Of a DNA stretch of 64,000 nt, positions 49,200 to 60,873 are shown piece by piece; positions within the stretch are counted from its first letter, which is position 1; each line of letters begins with the position of its first letter. The translations under genes were made by a program, and so were the position numbers. Location: assembly GCF_019097595.1 (NCBI RefSeq), contig NC_080715.1, positions 26,254,355-26,318,354 on the forward strand, given 5' to 3'. Source of the DNA: Hemibagrus wyckioides (Eukaryota; Chordata; Actinopteri; Siluriformes; Bagridae). The notes beneath the pieces are model-generated. The model was not told the origin of the DNA. It was given only the letters and a program-made list of their open reading frames with translations, and searched no databases.

Positions 49200-51746
49200 A
49201 GATCAGACCTGCTTTTTAAAACCAGCCAGGTCAGTTATCTGTGTACATCATTCCTGAGCGTTCATTTAGCTAGTGATCAGCTAGTTAGTTGGTTGGTGGT
49301 GATAGTGACGAGTGGTCAGTGGTCACCTCAGTCATAAATATCACCTACTGGGTTTCCCTCATCTTCTCCAGTCCCTCCCATCGTCCATAACCATGCTAGT
49401 ATGTAGATTGGCTTTACTAAATTGTTCCTAACTAATAGTTCCATGTGTGGGTTTGTAAAACTGAGGGTTTTTAATTTCAGGTAAAATATTTCTATTTGTC
49501 ATTATGAATTGTGAAGTTTCTCTTTTTCTTTTAGATTTTACCTTCCTGGTTGTCTGGCATGTGGACGCTTCTTACTCTGCCCTCCACCTCGTTGTCTAAT
49601 AACAGGATAACTAATGGGACTCGTTAATTAGGTCGTGCATTTAATTCCCAGAAGCCAAAAATATTACGAGACAGCCTTTGGTGCCTTCGTCCACTGCTCC
49701 GATTAGGACACTAAAAATAGGAAGAGCATTCATGCCTACTTCATTTTCTTACTAGCATGTCAGCCATTTTAAAGCTCTGTCCTGAATATCTGATCGTTTC
49801 TAACAAGACCTTTTAATAGGTATTTTATTCTTATTACCCACAATGCTCGACTGTCAGCATGACTGATTGATGAGTGCAATTAAGTCATTAATTACCATGT
49901 GGAATATTTAGCTAGCTAATCAAATGAGAAGAACTTTTCCTTGTGCTCTTAAAAATAGGACATAAGCTATCAAGATACCTGGAATACATTTTTGACATTG
50001 AGGCATGTTTTATTTGCTGAATAAATGATGTAGTCTTTTTTTTTATTATTCACTAGCTTCTCATGATAAACAACAAGGCCACATTGTGATGGAACGGCTT
50101 CATAAAGAGAGCAGTGAAGCTCGAGGTGGGTGTTTGTGATTTGCAGTATTTGGTGATTGGTATTATGTTATACTTCTGCAGTAGGTCAGAAAGACATCTA
50201 TCTCACTCTGATCTGTAGCTGGATGTTGAACCATGTTGTGCTGTGGTTCCGGGAAGAGGCTCTTAGATTCGCTCAGCAGCGTCAGAGATGGAGGCATGAT
50301 GAATTCTGGCGGTATTTCAGAACTGACTACGATTAAAAATCGAAATGTTTCATTAGCGATGATGTTGAGCCTTGTATGTGACAGCGACAGTTTGACTCTT
50401 CTTTCTCTAATTCATCTCTAAAACTTTCATCTTTCTCTTGTTCTAGTAATTCGTGTTCTGATGCTGTCACTGATGTTCATGTTGATGTCATGTCTACTCA
50501 TATCCACTCTGTCTTGCTGATATCTTCCTGAATTTGGCTGTTTACATTTGTGTGTTTTATTCAGTGGACTTTGAGGTTCTGGATCTGGCCTCCCAGAAGT
50601 CTGTGCGAGAATTTGTCAGACGGTTTAAGGAACGGAAACTTCCCTTACACGTACTCATCAACAACGGTGAATTTAACTGCCTCATATTTCTTTTCTGATT
50701 TCATTTCCGTTTCATTAGCAACAATAATGTTAATAATGTGTCTGGAGACACAGGGAGCTGAACGCTCTCCTGCTTGGAGAACCGATGAAATCCTAAAGCT
50801 CACCGTGTTTCTTCCACAGCGGGTGTGATGCTGGTTCCTGAAGAGGAAACAGACGACGGTTTTGAGCTTCACTTCTCTGTAAACTACCTAGGACACGTTC
50901 TCTTGACTCGCCTCCTTTTGGATACGCTGATTCATTCTGGGATGGAGGAATGTTCTAGAATAATTAGCATTTGCTCTTCAGCGCACTACGTGTCTGATAG
51001 AAACCTACAGGACTTCTACAGCACGTAAGTGAGCATGTCCTCGCCTGTGTGTATAAGTCACAACAGTCATAATCCAAACGGCTCTATAAGATGGTATATC
51101 GTGATCTTATTGTTGCAAGTAAGAGATTTGTCTGTCTCTGCACTGTTTTGAAGGAAGGATTATAGTTCTCATTCCTCGTACGCTCGAAGTAAGCTGGCAC
51201 AGCTCCTGTTCACCTACCACCTCCACCAGGAGCTCCAGTCTGGAGGCTGCGCTGTGACGGTGAATGCTGTAGACCCGGGCATGGTGGACACCGAGCTGTA
51301 CCACCACATGAGCTTTCCAGAAAAAATGGCACAAAAACTCATCGCCTGTCTGCTGTTCAGGGTACGACAACATGCTGATATATCTGTCTGAGAATAGATG
51401 TGTTAAAAAAAAAAGGATAATGACACCTGAAAGAGTCGGATCTCATCTGTGAGCCAAGCCAAATGATCTGACTTATCATTAATGTGGTGTAGTAACACAC
51501 TCTTTTTAGTGTTGTTTGGGAAACAGTGTAACATGGGAATGTTTGGTGTGTCTGCAGACCCCAGAGCAGGCAGCAGAAACAGCCGTGTACGCAGCCACGT
51601 CTCAGGACTTCGAAGGCATTAGCGGCTGCTATTTACATGAAGGAATACCTGTAAAATCGTCTTCAGCTTCTTATGATGCCCAGCTCCAGGCTGAACTTTG
51701 GAGAAACACCTGCAGACTGCTACGACTCCCAGTTAGCATAAAGTAG
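48555..51746 (+). CDS. dhrsx: Dehydrogenase/reductase SDR family member DHRSX
   Basis: NAD(P)-dependent short-chain dehydrogenase/reductase with an N-terminal membrane-anchor-like segment. Seven coding exons: 48555-48654, 49051-49158, 50057-50125, 50565-50666, 50820-51024, 51154-51361 and 51558-51746; 981 nt, 326 residues (human 330). Phases agree at every junction. The N terminus has the hydrophobic helix LKLYVVGVKLLLYQLI. The cofactor-binding TGGTRGIG follows, then NNAG spanning exons 4-5 (INN|AGVM), the NYLGH segment, the serine region ISICSSAHY and the catalytic YARSK, then DPGMVDTELY. The EGISGCYLHEG C-terminal part is DHRSX-like. In human this gene lies in PAR1 near the arylsulfatase cluster, matching this neighbourhood. 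Human DHRSX has been linked to polyprenol/dolichol metabolism. AATAAA at 52026-52031 gives a 3' UTR of about 300 bp. Confidence 0.95.
49159..49193. repeat. (CA)n at a dhrsx splice donor
   Basis: The repeat begins inside the donor GGTAACACAC of the exon ending at 49158, so its length directly borders the splice site. Confidence 0.9.
49194..50056 (+). other. dhrsx: dhrsx intron 2
   Basis: Intron between the exons ending at 49158 and beginning at 50057. No gene, RNA or transposon recognised. Confidence 0.8.
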
Positions 51747-52025
51747 ATTTTTTTTAAAGATATTACAGGATAATAAGGGAAATTAGTTATTCAATTAGTT
51801 TTTCAATTAAAGCAGCATTTTCTTTATGTTTGACTGACGAGGAGTGAAGCGTACTGCTGTGAGTGTGAAGGCATGTTTTTGAGTTGTTTCTGTTCAATTT
51901 TTTTTCATCTTGATAGTATTATTACACTTTTACGTTTGTCTTAACTATTTCTCTGCGCCGAAAGACTGTGAAAATGTAAAGAATTACTTTATTCTGCTAT
52001 AAAAATGTATAATGTTGTTATTTGT

Positions 52026-52031
52026 AATAAA
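52026..52031 (+). promoter_or_regulatory. dhrsx: dhrsx polyadenylation signal
   Basis: AATAAA in TTTGTAATAAAAAATG, about 280 bp after the dhrsx stop codon. Confidence 0.6.
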
Positions 52032-52494
52032 AAATGTGTTTTCACATTAGAAAATGTGAATTTATTAAAAGAAATATTTATTCACATCATACAGCTCATA
52101 AACTCTGGATCCAGCAGTGGGATAATGATATAAAAAAATTAAATAAAATACCCATGTGTCCACGATGAATGAATAACATCATCACCAGGAAACGTCTGAC
52201 ACAGAAAAAATATTACTGAATCGTAGACAGAATTCTCCTCAGTCTTGCAAATAATGATAGATACATTCTAGATAGCATTTAATTGGATGAACACGTGGCT
52301 AGGAATGTATTTTTATTTCTAAATAAAAATGCCCTGATGTTCATAAAACTAAAGGACAGGTACAGAAAGCTCTGAAACACCCATTTATTTATTTATTTAT
52401 TCTTTCTTTCATTTATGTAACAGAATAATAATATCTGCTCATCAGACTTCTTTTAAAGTCTTTATCTTTATGTGAGGCGCTGCTCTGCTTCCGT

Positions 52495-52510
52495 CCAGTA
52501 GGTGGCAGTA
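52495..52510 (+). promoter_or_regulatory. CTCF-like motif
   Basis: CCAGTAGGTGGCAGTA fits the vertebrate CTCF core CCASYAGRKGGCRSYA at every position. It lies between the 3' end of dhrsx and the presumed promoter of the zinc-finger gene. Confidence 0.5.
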
Positions 52511-52559
52511 AAGCGCTATAACTGGTTGACAAGACGAAGAAGCTAAAGCGGTTTGCGTC

Positions 52560-52672
52560 AACAATTAAGCTCCTCAATCTTAAAAAAAGAAGAAGAAACA
52601 AACAAACAAATAAGTGAATTCTTTATTTTGTTTGCACGTGGAATGTCTTAAGGGCTCTCTGTCTGAGGTAAG
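52560..52672 (+). other. Putative non-coding first exon of the zinc-finger gene
   Basis: A donor consensus, CTGAG|GTAAGT, at 52671/52672 follows a short leader-like stretch. This is consistent with a 5' UTR exon for the gene whose coding part starts at 54503. The start site is not visible. Confidence 0.3.
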
Positions 52673-53659
52673 TTAACCTCGCGCTCTGAAAAGATTGTGG
52701 CTGAATCCCAAATATTATTATTATTATTATTATTATTAATATTTCATTACAGTGCACTACGTATGGTGCTAGACCGCATCTATACAATGTTTTGCACAAT
52801 AAATCGGATATTATTGTTCATCTGGGATTGAATTTAGCTCTTAAATATTTTATATATATTTTTTTTCTAATTACAACTGCATTGGGTTTTTAGTAGTCGT
52901 CACTGTAAAGACGAAGCTGGTTCAATCTCATCTCATCTCATCAATTTCATTGTTTTAATCGTTTTTCCGTCATAACATTGCCTTTAGCTAGGCTTTCTCA
53001 CATAGCTCCGACTTAGAAAGTACGAGTTGCTCATATTTTTGTCGTCAGATACACCGCGTATCTGTTTGTAAACTCTGGCTCTTTTCATTGAGTTGAATCA
53101 TTCAATTCAGTTCACCCGTGAGAGTCGACTCTTTTAGCTCCTAAACAGCTCACTGCCATTTTCGACAAGTCAGACACTAGATTTTGCGATATTTGGACAT
53201 GTGATTATTGTTCCCATGGCTACAACAGTTTTCGAAACCTTAATTTGTTTTTTAATAACTAAAAAGAAATTTTAGTTTTGTAAAATTCACAGTCGTGTCT
53301 TGCTGATTCATACACTGCTACGAGTCAAAACACAGGCGTCTTATCATTTATACAAACGACTCCGATGTTGGAATGAGGATTAATGAGAGAATTTTAATTA
53401 AATTACGTTGCAAGAGTAACAGCATTATCTTAGAAGATAGAAAGAAAGCGCTCTTGTATGTAGTTTACCTCAAAGAGTCGACTCATTCACAAATGACACA
53501 ATCAACAGAACTTTGCTCTGAAGTTTCTAGACACTGCACAGTTTGAGTCGTCGTTTTAAGCTGTACAGATCTTATTTGTCCTTTAATTTCTTGGCCTGTT
53601 TTGTCATATTATCTTTGTTGTGTCCTTGCCAGTAGGAGTAAAGGTGTATTTCTCAACAG

Positions 53660-54500
53660 TGGGATGGGTGCAAACACACTTCTGAAGCATGAGGAGAAAC
53701 CAGAGGCCCTGATTACAAGCGGTGACTATTCACACTCCTTTACAACATTTACATAGAGAAACACAGGGTTGTTTGTCACATCTGTTTAATCAAACCTAAA
53801 TGTATTGTTGAATTGAATTTCAAACTGAGGTTATCTGCACCGACCAGACGTAGCATTATGACCACTTGCCTAATATTGTGTTGGTCCCCCTTTTGCCCCC
53901 AAAACAGCCCTGACCTGTGATGCACTGTGTATTCTGACACCTTTCTATCAGAACCAGCATTAACTTTTTAAGCAATTTGAGCAACAGTAGCTCGTCTGTT
54001 GGATCGGATCACATGGGCCAGTCTTTGCTCCACACATGCATCAGTGAGCCTTGACCGCCCATGACCCTGTCGCCGGTTCATCACTGTTCCTTCCTTGGAC
54101 CACTTTTGATAGATACTGACCACTGCAGACCAGGAACACTCCACAAGAGCTGCAGTTTTGGAGATGCTCTGATCCAGTCGTCTAACCATCACAATTTGGT
54201 CCTTGTCAAACTCGCTCAAATCCTTACACTTGCCCATTTTTCCTGCTTCTAACACATCAACTTTGAGGACAAAATGTTCACTTGCTACCTAATATATCCC
54301 ACCCACTAACAGGTGCCATGATGAGGAGATAATCAGTGTTATTCATGGTGCCTGTCAGTGGTCATAATGTTATGCCTGATCATGTGTATTTTCTTTTGGT
54401 TTCCCTTCCAGACATCTGGTGGTTCTGGTGTTCTGCTCCTCACAGCCAGTTCCTACAGATTAAACACGTCTATAAACAATGCTGTGAGGAAAAAGCTTAA
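53660..54500 (+). other. Putative spliced 48-codon upstream ORF of the zinc-finger gene
   Basis: Exon 53660-53721 (acceptor CTCAACAG, donor AAGCG|GTGACT) contains ATG at 53664 and reads MGANTLLKHEEKPEALITS. Spliced to the exon starting at 54412 (acceptor CCCTTCCAG), it continues DIWWFWCSAPHSQFLQIK and ends in TAA at 54498-54500, two bases before the zinc-finger ATG at 54503. Either this is a regulatory uORF, or the true splice joins the frames differently. Confidence 0.35.
53837..54388 (-). mobile_element. Tc1-like deletion derivative, copy B
   Basis: Minus-strand copy of the family at 44563. The N-terminal frame at 53968-54255 is intact for 95 codons ([48 protein letters not shown] region). 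It shows the same jump from GTGTCAGAATACACAGTGCAT to GGTCAGGGCTG. It sits in the intron just upstream of the zinc-finger coding exon. Confidence 0.88.
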
Positions 54501-54502
54501 TC

Positions 54503-55327
54503 ATGACACCCATAGCGATCTCTTGTAGTCAGGAGATATCATCTCTCCATCTTAATACTTCTGATGGTCAAATGCAGGAAGATATTAAGTGTGAGGCAAG
54601 TTTTACTCAAGAGAGCATGCTCCAGAGCTACCAAAGCCTCCAGACAAGAGAGAAAAGGCATCACTGCTCACACTGTGGCAAGAGTTTTAATCGTCAGAGT
54701 CACCTACTGACACACGAGCGTGTTCACACGGGAGAGCGGCCGTATCAGTGCTCGCAGTGCGGGAAGAGCTTCACTCAGCGGAGCAATCTTCATCTTCACC
54801 AGCGCATTCACACCGGAGAGAAGCCGCATCACTGCTCAGAGTGCGGGAAGAGCTTCACCCTGCGCAGTCACCTGCGAATGCACCACGTGGTACACACGCG
54901 AGAGCGGCCGTACCAGTGCTTGCAGTGTGGCAACAGTTTCAGCCAGCCGAATCACCTCCGACTGCACCAGCGCATCCACACAGGAGAGAAGCCATACCTG
55001 TGCTCCGAGTGCGGCAAGACCTTCAGTCAGCAGAGTCACCTCCGGATACACCAGCGCATCCACACAGGGGAGAGGCCGTACCGCTGCTCGCAGTGTGGAC
55101 GGAGCTTCACTCATCAGAGTCATCTCCAGCGACACCAGCTCATTCACAGCGGCGTAAAGCCGTATAACTGCCTGCACTGTGGAAAGAGTTTCACACACGG
55201 GAGCACGTTGCAGGCACATCAGCGCATCCATACGGGAGAGAAGCCTTATTACTGCTCAGTGTGTGGACGCAATTTCACTTATTTAAGTAACTTACAGAGA
55301 CACAAGTGCAAGAGTCAGTTAACATGA
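54503..55327 (+). CDS. C2H2 zinc-finger protein, 8 fingers
   Basis: Probable nuclear DNA-binding regulator. 274 residues in one exon. Residues 1-52 are a polar leader with no KRAB, BTB or SCAN domain recognised. From about 53, seven complete C2H2 fingers follow at exact 28-residue spacing, with TGE(K/R)P(Y/H) linkers, as in [16 protein letters not shown]. The linkers after fingers 3 and 6 are altered (HTRERPY, HSGVKPY). The eighth finger ([10 protein letters not shown]) ends RHKCKSQLT, so its last zinc ligands are abnormal (H-x-C instead of H-x3-H). Fingers are rich in Q/S/H recognition residues and similar to one another, as in recently amplified fish zinc-finger families. Orthology cannot be assigned; human ZBED1, also near DHRSX, is a different domain type. 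Confidence 0.85.
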   Translation: MTPIAISCSQEISSLHLNTSDGQMQEDIKCEASFTQESMLQSYQSLQTREKRHHCSHCGKSFNRQSHLLTHERVHTGERPYQCSQCGKSFTQRSNLHLHQRIHTGEKPHHCSECGKSFTLRSHLRMHHVVHTRERPYQCLQCGNSFSQPNHLRLHQRIHTGEKPYLCSECGKTFSQQSHLRIHQRIHTGERPYRCSQCGRSFTHQSHLQRHQLIHSGVKPYNCLHCGKSFTHGSTLQAHQRIHTGEKPYYCSVCGRNFTYLSNLQRHKCKSQLT

Positions 55328-55552
55328 TCCATACACTTTACAGGAAACTTTTGTTATATAACCGTTAGACTTGACGTTGTATTGAAGGAAACAGTAAATG
55401 TTTGCTTAAAGCTTGTGTTCTACATGAATAAGTGTCTGCATACACTTTTTTTTCATGTAATTAATAATGAAATGGATGTGGTGATAAATTATTAGCAATT
55501 ATTTATATTTCAATGAAGAATAAAGACTACTAGCATTAAATGTACACTCTCT

Positions 55553-55797
55553 GGTGTCACCCAAATGAGGATGAGGTTCCCTTTTGAGTCTGGTCCCTCT
55601 CAAGGTTTCTTCCTCTTACCATCTAAGGGAGTTTTTTCCTTGCCACAGTCGCTTCAGGCTTGCTCACTAGGGATGATTTTGTTTAACATTAACCTTGGAC
55701 TTTTGTGCTATGTTTCTTATGTTCTGTAAATCTGCTTTGAGACAATGTCCACTGTTAAAAGCACCATACAAATAAAATTGAATTTAATTGAAATGTA
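55553..55797 (+). mobile_element. Non-LTR retrotransposon 3' end / SINE tail
   Basis: Contains GGTTTCTTCCTCTTACCATCT and GCTTTGAGACAATGTCCA, and ends CATACAAATAAAATTGAATTTAATTG. This is a repeated tail type seen throughout teleost genomes with an (ATTGA)n end. No ORF. Confidence 0.7.
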
Positions 55798-56433
55798 ACC
55801 CAGTTAAGTGGCTTATCAAAGCAACTGATCACAAGAATTTAACTTCCTGAGTTGGCCATTATATAAGGCACACCAACATGCTGCATATCTACATAGTGGA
55901 GTACATTGTGGATTATGATGTCTATGTGTAACACTAGTATCAGTGTTGTAACGGAATTTATTTGAATAATTTGAAGAATTTGATTTTGTAAAACCACCAT
56001 GAATTTGTCTTGATGTCACTGGCTGTCATTGACATCCTAGAAAAGCTTTATGGAAAGCGTGAACATCCGTAGTAAAAGTATCTACCAAAATGTTTCATTC
56101 TGAATAAACTGATTAAAGTGTTTTGTTTTAGAAGAACATTGAGATAATATATACTTAATATATACTTAATATATTCACAGAGATTTACTTTTCATTCATT
56201 CAGTCATTCATCTCTCTGGGGATTTGTTCAATGTATTATTCCCTACAGGAATGACTGAATACTTTAAATTTATTATTTACAAAGTATAAAGATATGTGGA
56301 ATGGATTGAATGGAAACCTTACAAACTTACAGTTAACAAAAACTTTACACGTCTTGAAACATTTTATGTTCATGACTTGTGGTACGTAGTGCATCATGTA
56401 AAGCTCTTTTCACTTCTGGTGGAATAGGGACAG

Positions 56434-56860
56434 TCATGTGTCTCCAGTATCCATCCCCTTCACTCTTTTACTCAGTGTCTCAGAACATCCGAACCACTTC
56501 CTGTGTGCTTTCTCATTTGACAAACAGCAGCTTATCTCTATTCCTGCATATGGTGCAACAGAAGCTTTTCTAAACAAGTTGTCACTCTCTATCCTGCTGG
56601 ACAGGATGGTCCCACAACCCCTAGTTTTGTTTTTGAGGAGGTCCTGAGCAGTGTGGGGCTTGTGAGAGTTATCCTCAGACAGCTTGTATCCGCTGCCCAA
56701 CGTCCTCTTATCACCAAGAACCACCACCGAGTCATGTGGAATCTGTATGAACGAACCTGCTGTTTGGTTTATTCTTCATGTATCGTTGGAGCCCAGTCCT
56801 GGCTTTGGACTGAAGGAACAGAAATCACTCTTGCAGGGTCCTTCTGACCCCCATGACATA
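56434..56860 (-). pseudogene. piggyBac-like transposase remnant
   Basis: On the minus strand the frame at 56434-56727 reads GDKRTLGSGYKLSEDNSHK, then TAQDLLKNKTRGCGTI. This resembles the piggyBac catalytic-region pattern LGxGYxLYxDNFYTS...LLxxxTxACGT. Then RKASVAPYAGIE and a VKWKDTRE-like region follow, heavily altered. Frames upstream on that strand are broken by stops. Confidence 0.5.
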
Positions 56861-56898
56861 GGAGAAAAGCGGCATTGCATTCTAAACACTAGCTGTAG

Positions 56899-56914
56899 AC
56901 ACTAGAGGGCGCTG
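56899..56914 (+). promoter_or_regulatory. CTCF-like motif
   Basis: ACACTAGAGGGCGCTG matches the CTCF core apart from the first base, in the same orientation as the motif at 52495. Together they flank the zinc-finger gene. Confidence 0.45.
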
Positions 56915-56999
56915 TTGGGCAAACTTTCTCAAATACCCTACCCATTCTGACAAAACCTGCAACCCAGCACCTCGCTTTTTAAACAAAGGCATCTCCAAT

Positions 57000-59320
57000 T
57001 TTGTGTAAAATCTTTAAAATATTTGTTGGGACAGTTTAAATTCAGCAGATCCGGGACCTCTGCAAGCTTCGGCATGTGACTTTCTTTATGAAACTCCTGA
57101 AAGCAATTGTTCAGATTAAACCCAGCTTAAATTTTCAGATTTTCCTCCGGCATTAACCTGGTTTTATGCTGCATGTCTATAAAAGGAGAGGAAGGAAAGC
57201 TCACACTCCGTGTTCTTTTGAGTTCTTCCCCTGTCTTACCACATCCTGTACTTCAGTGCAGTGCGTTCAGCGTGTTCCTGTCTTGCCACGACTGCGGCCT
57301 AAATCACATACTGACACGCGTAGTGTTTTTTTTTTATCAAAACCCAATGCCATCATGTGCTAGTTCATCCCACAGTGGCCAGTTGTCATGGTAACCAGGG
57401 AAGTCTCCCTGTCTGTGCCTGTAGGTGCTAAATAACTAAACTCCTGTGTAACCATGTTTTATATGATATGTATGTTGGTTACGGTACGTGGTAGTAGTAG
57501 TAGTAGTATGCTGGTTTGTAGTACATGACCAGGTTTGGAGTACATGTAGGTTGACAGTCCAGGATGACAATCCAGTATAATGGTTTGGGACGTGACCGCA
57601 GTATGGCACAGCAGTATAGCGTTTGGGATATGACCTCTGGGTGTGTGTGTGTGTGTGTGTGGAGAGGAAGGATAACAATACGAAACATGTTTGTAATCTA
57701 TTTATATATGTGTATTGTTATTAGCATTATCCAGTTGTATCTACTAAATAAGTTCCTGTGTGTGTGTTATATGTGATTAAGTTTCTTTTGCTGTGTAACT
57801 TCCTCTTTTCTTTGTGCTTTCTGTTCGTATTTTATGAACGAAGTTTGTGTGTCCTTTCCTTAAACAAAGACATGTAGTCCATGTGTTCAGAAATTATAAA
57901 TTCAGATGGAAAATGTTCGCTAAAAAGAAGTTGACACTGAACCCACAAAATAAAATTGTGAGAGACAGAAAACATCCAAACAGGAAACAGGAGGCCGGCA
58001 TGTGGTGAGCTCTCTGTGGTCAAGAATCATTAGTTTAATTATTCCCTAAACACAGAAGGAAATAATCTCAGAGCTCGTTATTTTTGCTAATGTGTGCTAA
58101 TGTCTGAGGCAAAATAATCCATAGGCTATAGAAATGTCTATTTAGAAATGTCTAAATGTCTAATGTCTGTTTTTTTTTTTATACTGAATTTACTGAGAGT
58201 GTAAATTCTTAATGCCCACATTTCTCACTAATGCTTAAACTAAACATTAGCTAAAATTGACATTTTGTTTGTGTTTACTTCACTTTTAAGATCATTTCTT
58301 TTACCACACTTTTTCCTCAGCTAATGTAATCATGTTATAATGACAATTATGTTATTGATGGTAGCTAGCATGCTAGCAAACCACATTCTTTGTTATCTAG
58401 ATAAATACACAGACAATAACCAAAAGTACCCAGCTTTTTTGAGCTATAGTCTTTCCATGGTTCTCTGAGAACATGCGCTACACCTTCAGATTGTGAAGAA
58501 TTTACAGAATGAGTGTTTGCTTTTGCTAACACTGAAAGGAAGCTAGCTGGGCATGAGATCTGACTGAACATAGAAACATTCACAGACATGTTATTTAAGT
58601 GCAGCACAACTAGGCTTATGACGCTAACCTTAGCCTAACTTTTAGTAGAATGAAATTTACTGCATAATAGTGGTGGGAATTCCAGGTCTGTTCATTCGAT
58701 TCAACTCACCAGTAAGAGTCGACTCTTTGGGCTACTAAATTCATCGCCAAAAGAGGTTTTCATGGAAACATTTAGATTAATAGCACTATAAACGCAAAGG
58801 CATTTTTACATCCACAAACAGACGAGAAAAAAGACTAACGTATCTGTGAGCATTTTTCTAAAAGAATCGCCTCGTTTATTTGACTCGTTTATGATTGACT
58901 CGTTTATGTTTGACTAATCCCGAACAGTCTGTATAGCTCATTTGTCTATTCTATAGTCCGCTTGCTTTATTTCAGACTAGAGAGTTGTAACTAACACTAA
59001 AACTGTCCTCTGATTCTCATGATGTAAAATGAAAACGTATTTATGTTTAGCTGTGTGAGAAATCCTGATTGTTTTACGCAGATGATGTGAAACAGTGACG
59101 TCATCCACACGTCCCGTCTTAATGACGAGATATTGGATCTTCAAAAAGTGTTAAAAGCTATAACATGTACTGAAAAAAAAAAACATTTCCTGTTTTATCT
59201 CCCAGTTTGATTAGTATTACACATGTAACAAATTGTTCCAGGGTTAATTTTAATTCTGATGTATTTGACATTATTGAATATTAACCCTGAAAAAATTGTT
59301 CAAAACGTTTTTTCATTTCT
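57000..59320. other. Intergenic sequence, nothing recognised
   Basis: AT-rich sequence with a short (GTA)n at 57490-57509, a (TG)n at about 57638-57660 and no supportable coding exon on either strand. Confidence 0.5.
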
Positions 59321-59323
59321 TTG

Positions 59324-59640
59324 TCTGTACCGCTTATCCGATCTATACTCGGGTCACGGGGAGCCTGTGCCTACCTCAGGAGTCATCGGGCATCAAGGCA
59401 GGATACACCCTGGACGGAGTGCCAACCCATCGCAGGGCACACACACTCATGCAGTCACACACTACGGGCAATTTAGACTCCAATCAGTCTAGATGCATGT
59501 CTTGCATGTGGGAGGAAACCGGAGCACCCGGAGGAAACCCACCAAGCATGGGGAGAACATACAAACTCCACACACACAGTGAGAAGGAGCGAGACTCGAA
59601 CCCAGGGCGCTGGAGGTGTGAGGGAAACGTGCTAACCACT
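59324..59640 (-). mobile_element. tRNA-derived fish SINE (Mermaid/V-SINE-like)
   Basis: On the minus strand it starts AGTGGTTAGCACGTTTCCCTC, with A-box TGGTTAGCACG (plus 59628-59638) and B-box GGTTCGAGTCTC (plus 59591-59602). GGAGTTTGTATGTTCTCCCC, GGTTTCCTCC and CCCATAGT-type body follow, ending in CGGATAAGCGGTACAG. Long plus-strand frames through it are accidental. Confidence 0.8.
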
Positions 59641-60331
59641 ATTTTTTCATTATAAAAATATACAAATTCATGCAAAAATGATCTGTTTTTCTTTTTTCAC
59701 CAAACCTTTAAAAATGTTTGTCTATTTGTTTGTCTATTTTTTCTTAATTCTAAATTAAGTTTAACTGAAAAAAACAAAAACAAAACAAAACTGGAAAATT
59801 ATATATAATAATATCTCCTCTGTCTCGCACTACTGGGGGAAAAGCCACAACATTTCCGGTTTGGTTCCATATTTTTTTTGGTTTGTTTTAATTTTTTTCC
59901 CCATAATATTTAACAATAACAATAACAATATTTTTGTTTTTTTTTTAAATACTGGTTGTGTGTATCAGTCTAACACACACTTCCTGTGTGATTATTCCAC
60001 GCTATTCCAGCTCGGTGTATTTATAAGGGCTGTAGGGTTTCTGGAGATAAACATGAACACGTTTATCGCTTTTCCACTAATGGAAAATTCAGTCTTTTTT
60101 TAATTTCTGTTTGTTTCTTTGCTGTTTTTCTGACTGAATGCTAACATCCCATAATATATCTGGGGCTGGTAACCCATGGTAACTGGGGCATCAGTTGCAG
60201 AAAAAAAGAAAAGAAAAAGAAAAAAATGTTCAGGGGGAGTGAGATCACAACTGAGTCATGATGATGATGTGTGTAATGAACAGAGCACAATGCACAATGA
60301 ACCACACACTGAGAAGAATGGCACATTGTGT

Positions 60332-60376
60332 ATGTGTGTGTGTGTGTGTGTGTGTGAGTGAGTGAGTGAGTGACAG
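60332..60376. repeat. (TG)n-(GAGT)n microsatellite
   Basis: TGTGTG run followed by four GAGT units. Confidence 0.9.
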
Positions 60377-60873
60377 TTCAGTGAATCAAGATTCTTGTAA
60401 ATAAATACGCACTGATTTAGTGATGAGAGAGTTGAGAGGTCTGGAGGCGAGACAACAGATGCTACACTTTTGCTCAACACCAAGACGCTTTTATAAAAGG
60501 TTTGTACGTAAGAAATAAGGCACATCATGGAGAGTCGGAGTTACTGTTACCATCTTGACTTTGATTATTTTTCTGTTTATCACTGATGTAACCATTTAGA
60601 GCTTCATTTAATGCTGTAGACCATCAAAGAGACTAGTTTCACTTCCATTCCAGCAGTCAATCGTTCCTTCAGCACTTTTACACCTCTCTCTGTAAAAGCA
60701 GCTTGTCAACTCTTCTATTCTGAAGATGTCTGAAAACCTAAGGATACAGCTTCACCTCTGACACTGGAGACTCCTTCCACAGATGTTAAATAACTCAATT
60801 CACACACATTGTTAAATCCCTGTGAGCGAGTCGTTGCTATAGAAACAAGACCGTATCGGAACGAGGGCAATGA

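Noticed and set aside
54720..55231. Overlapping long frames in other phases of the zinc-finger exon
   Set aside because: Shadows of the repeated C2H2 coding sequence.
59259..59675. 119-codon plus-strand frame
   Set aside because: It runs through a minus-strand tRNA-derived SINE and is accidental.
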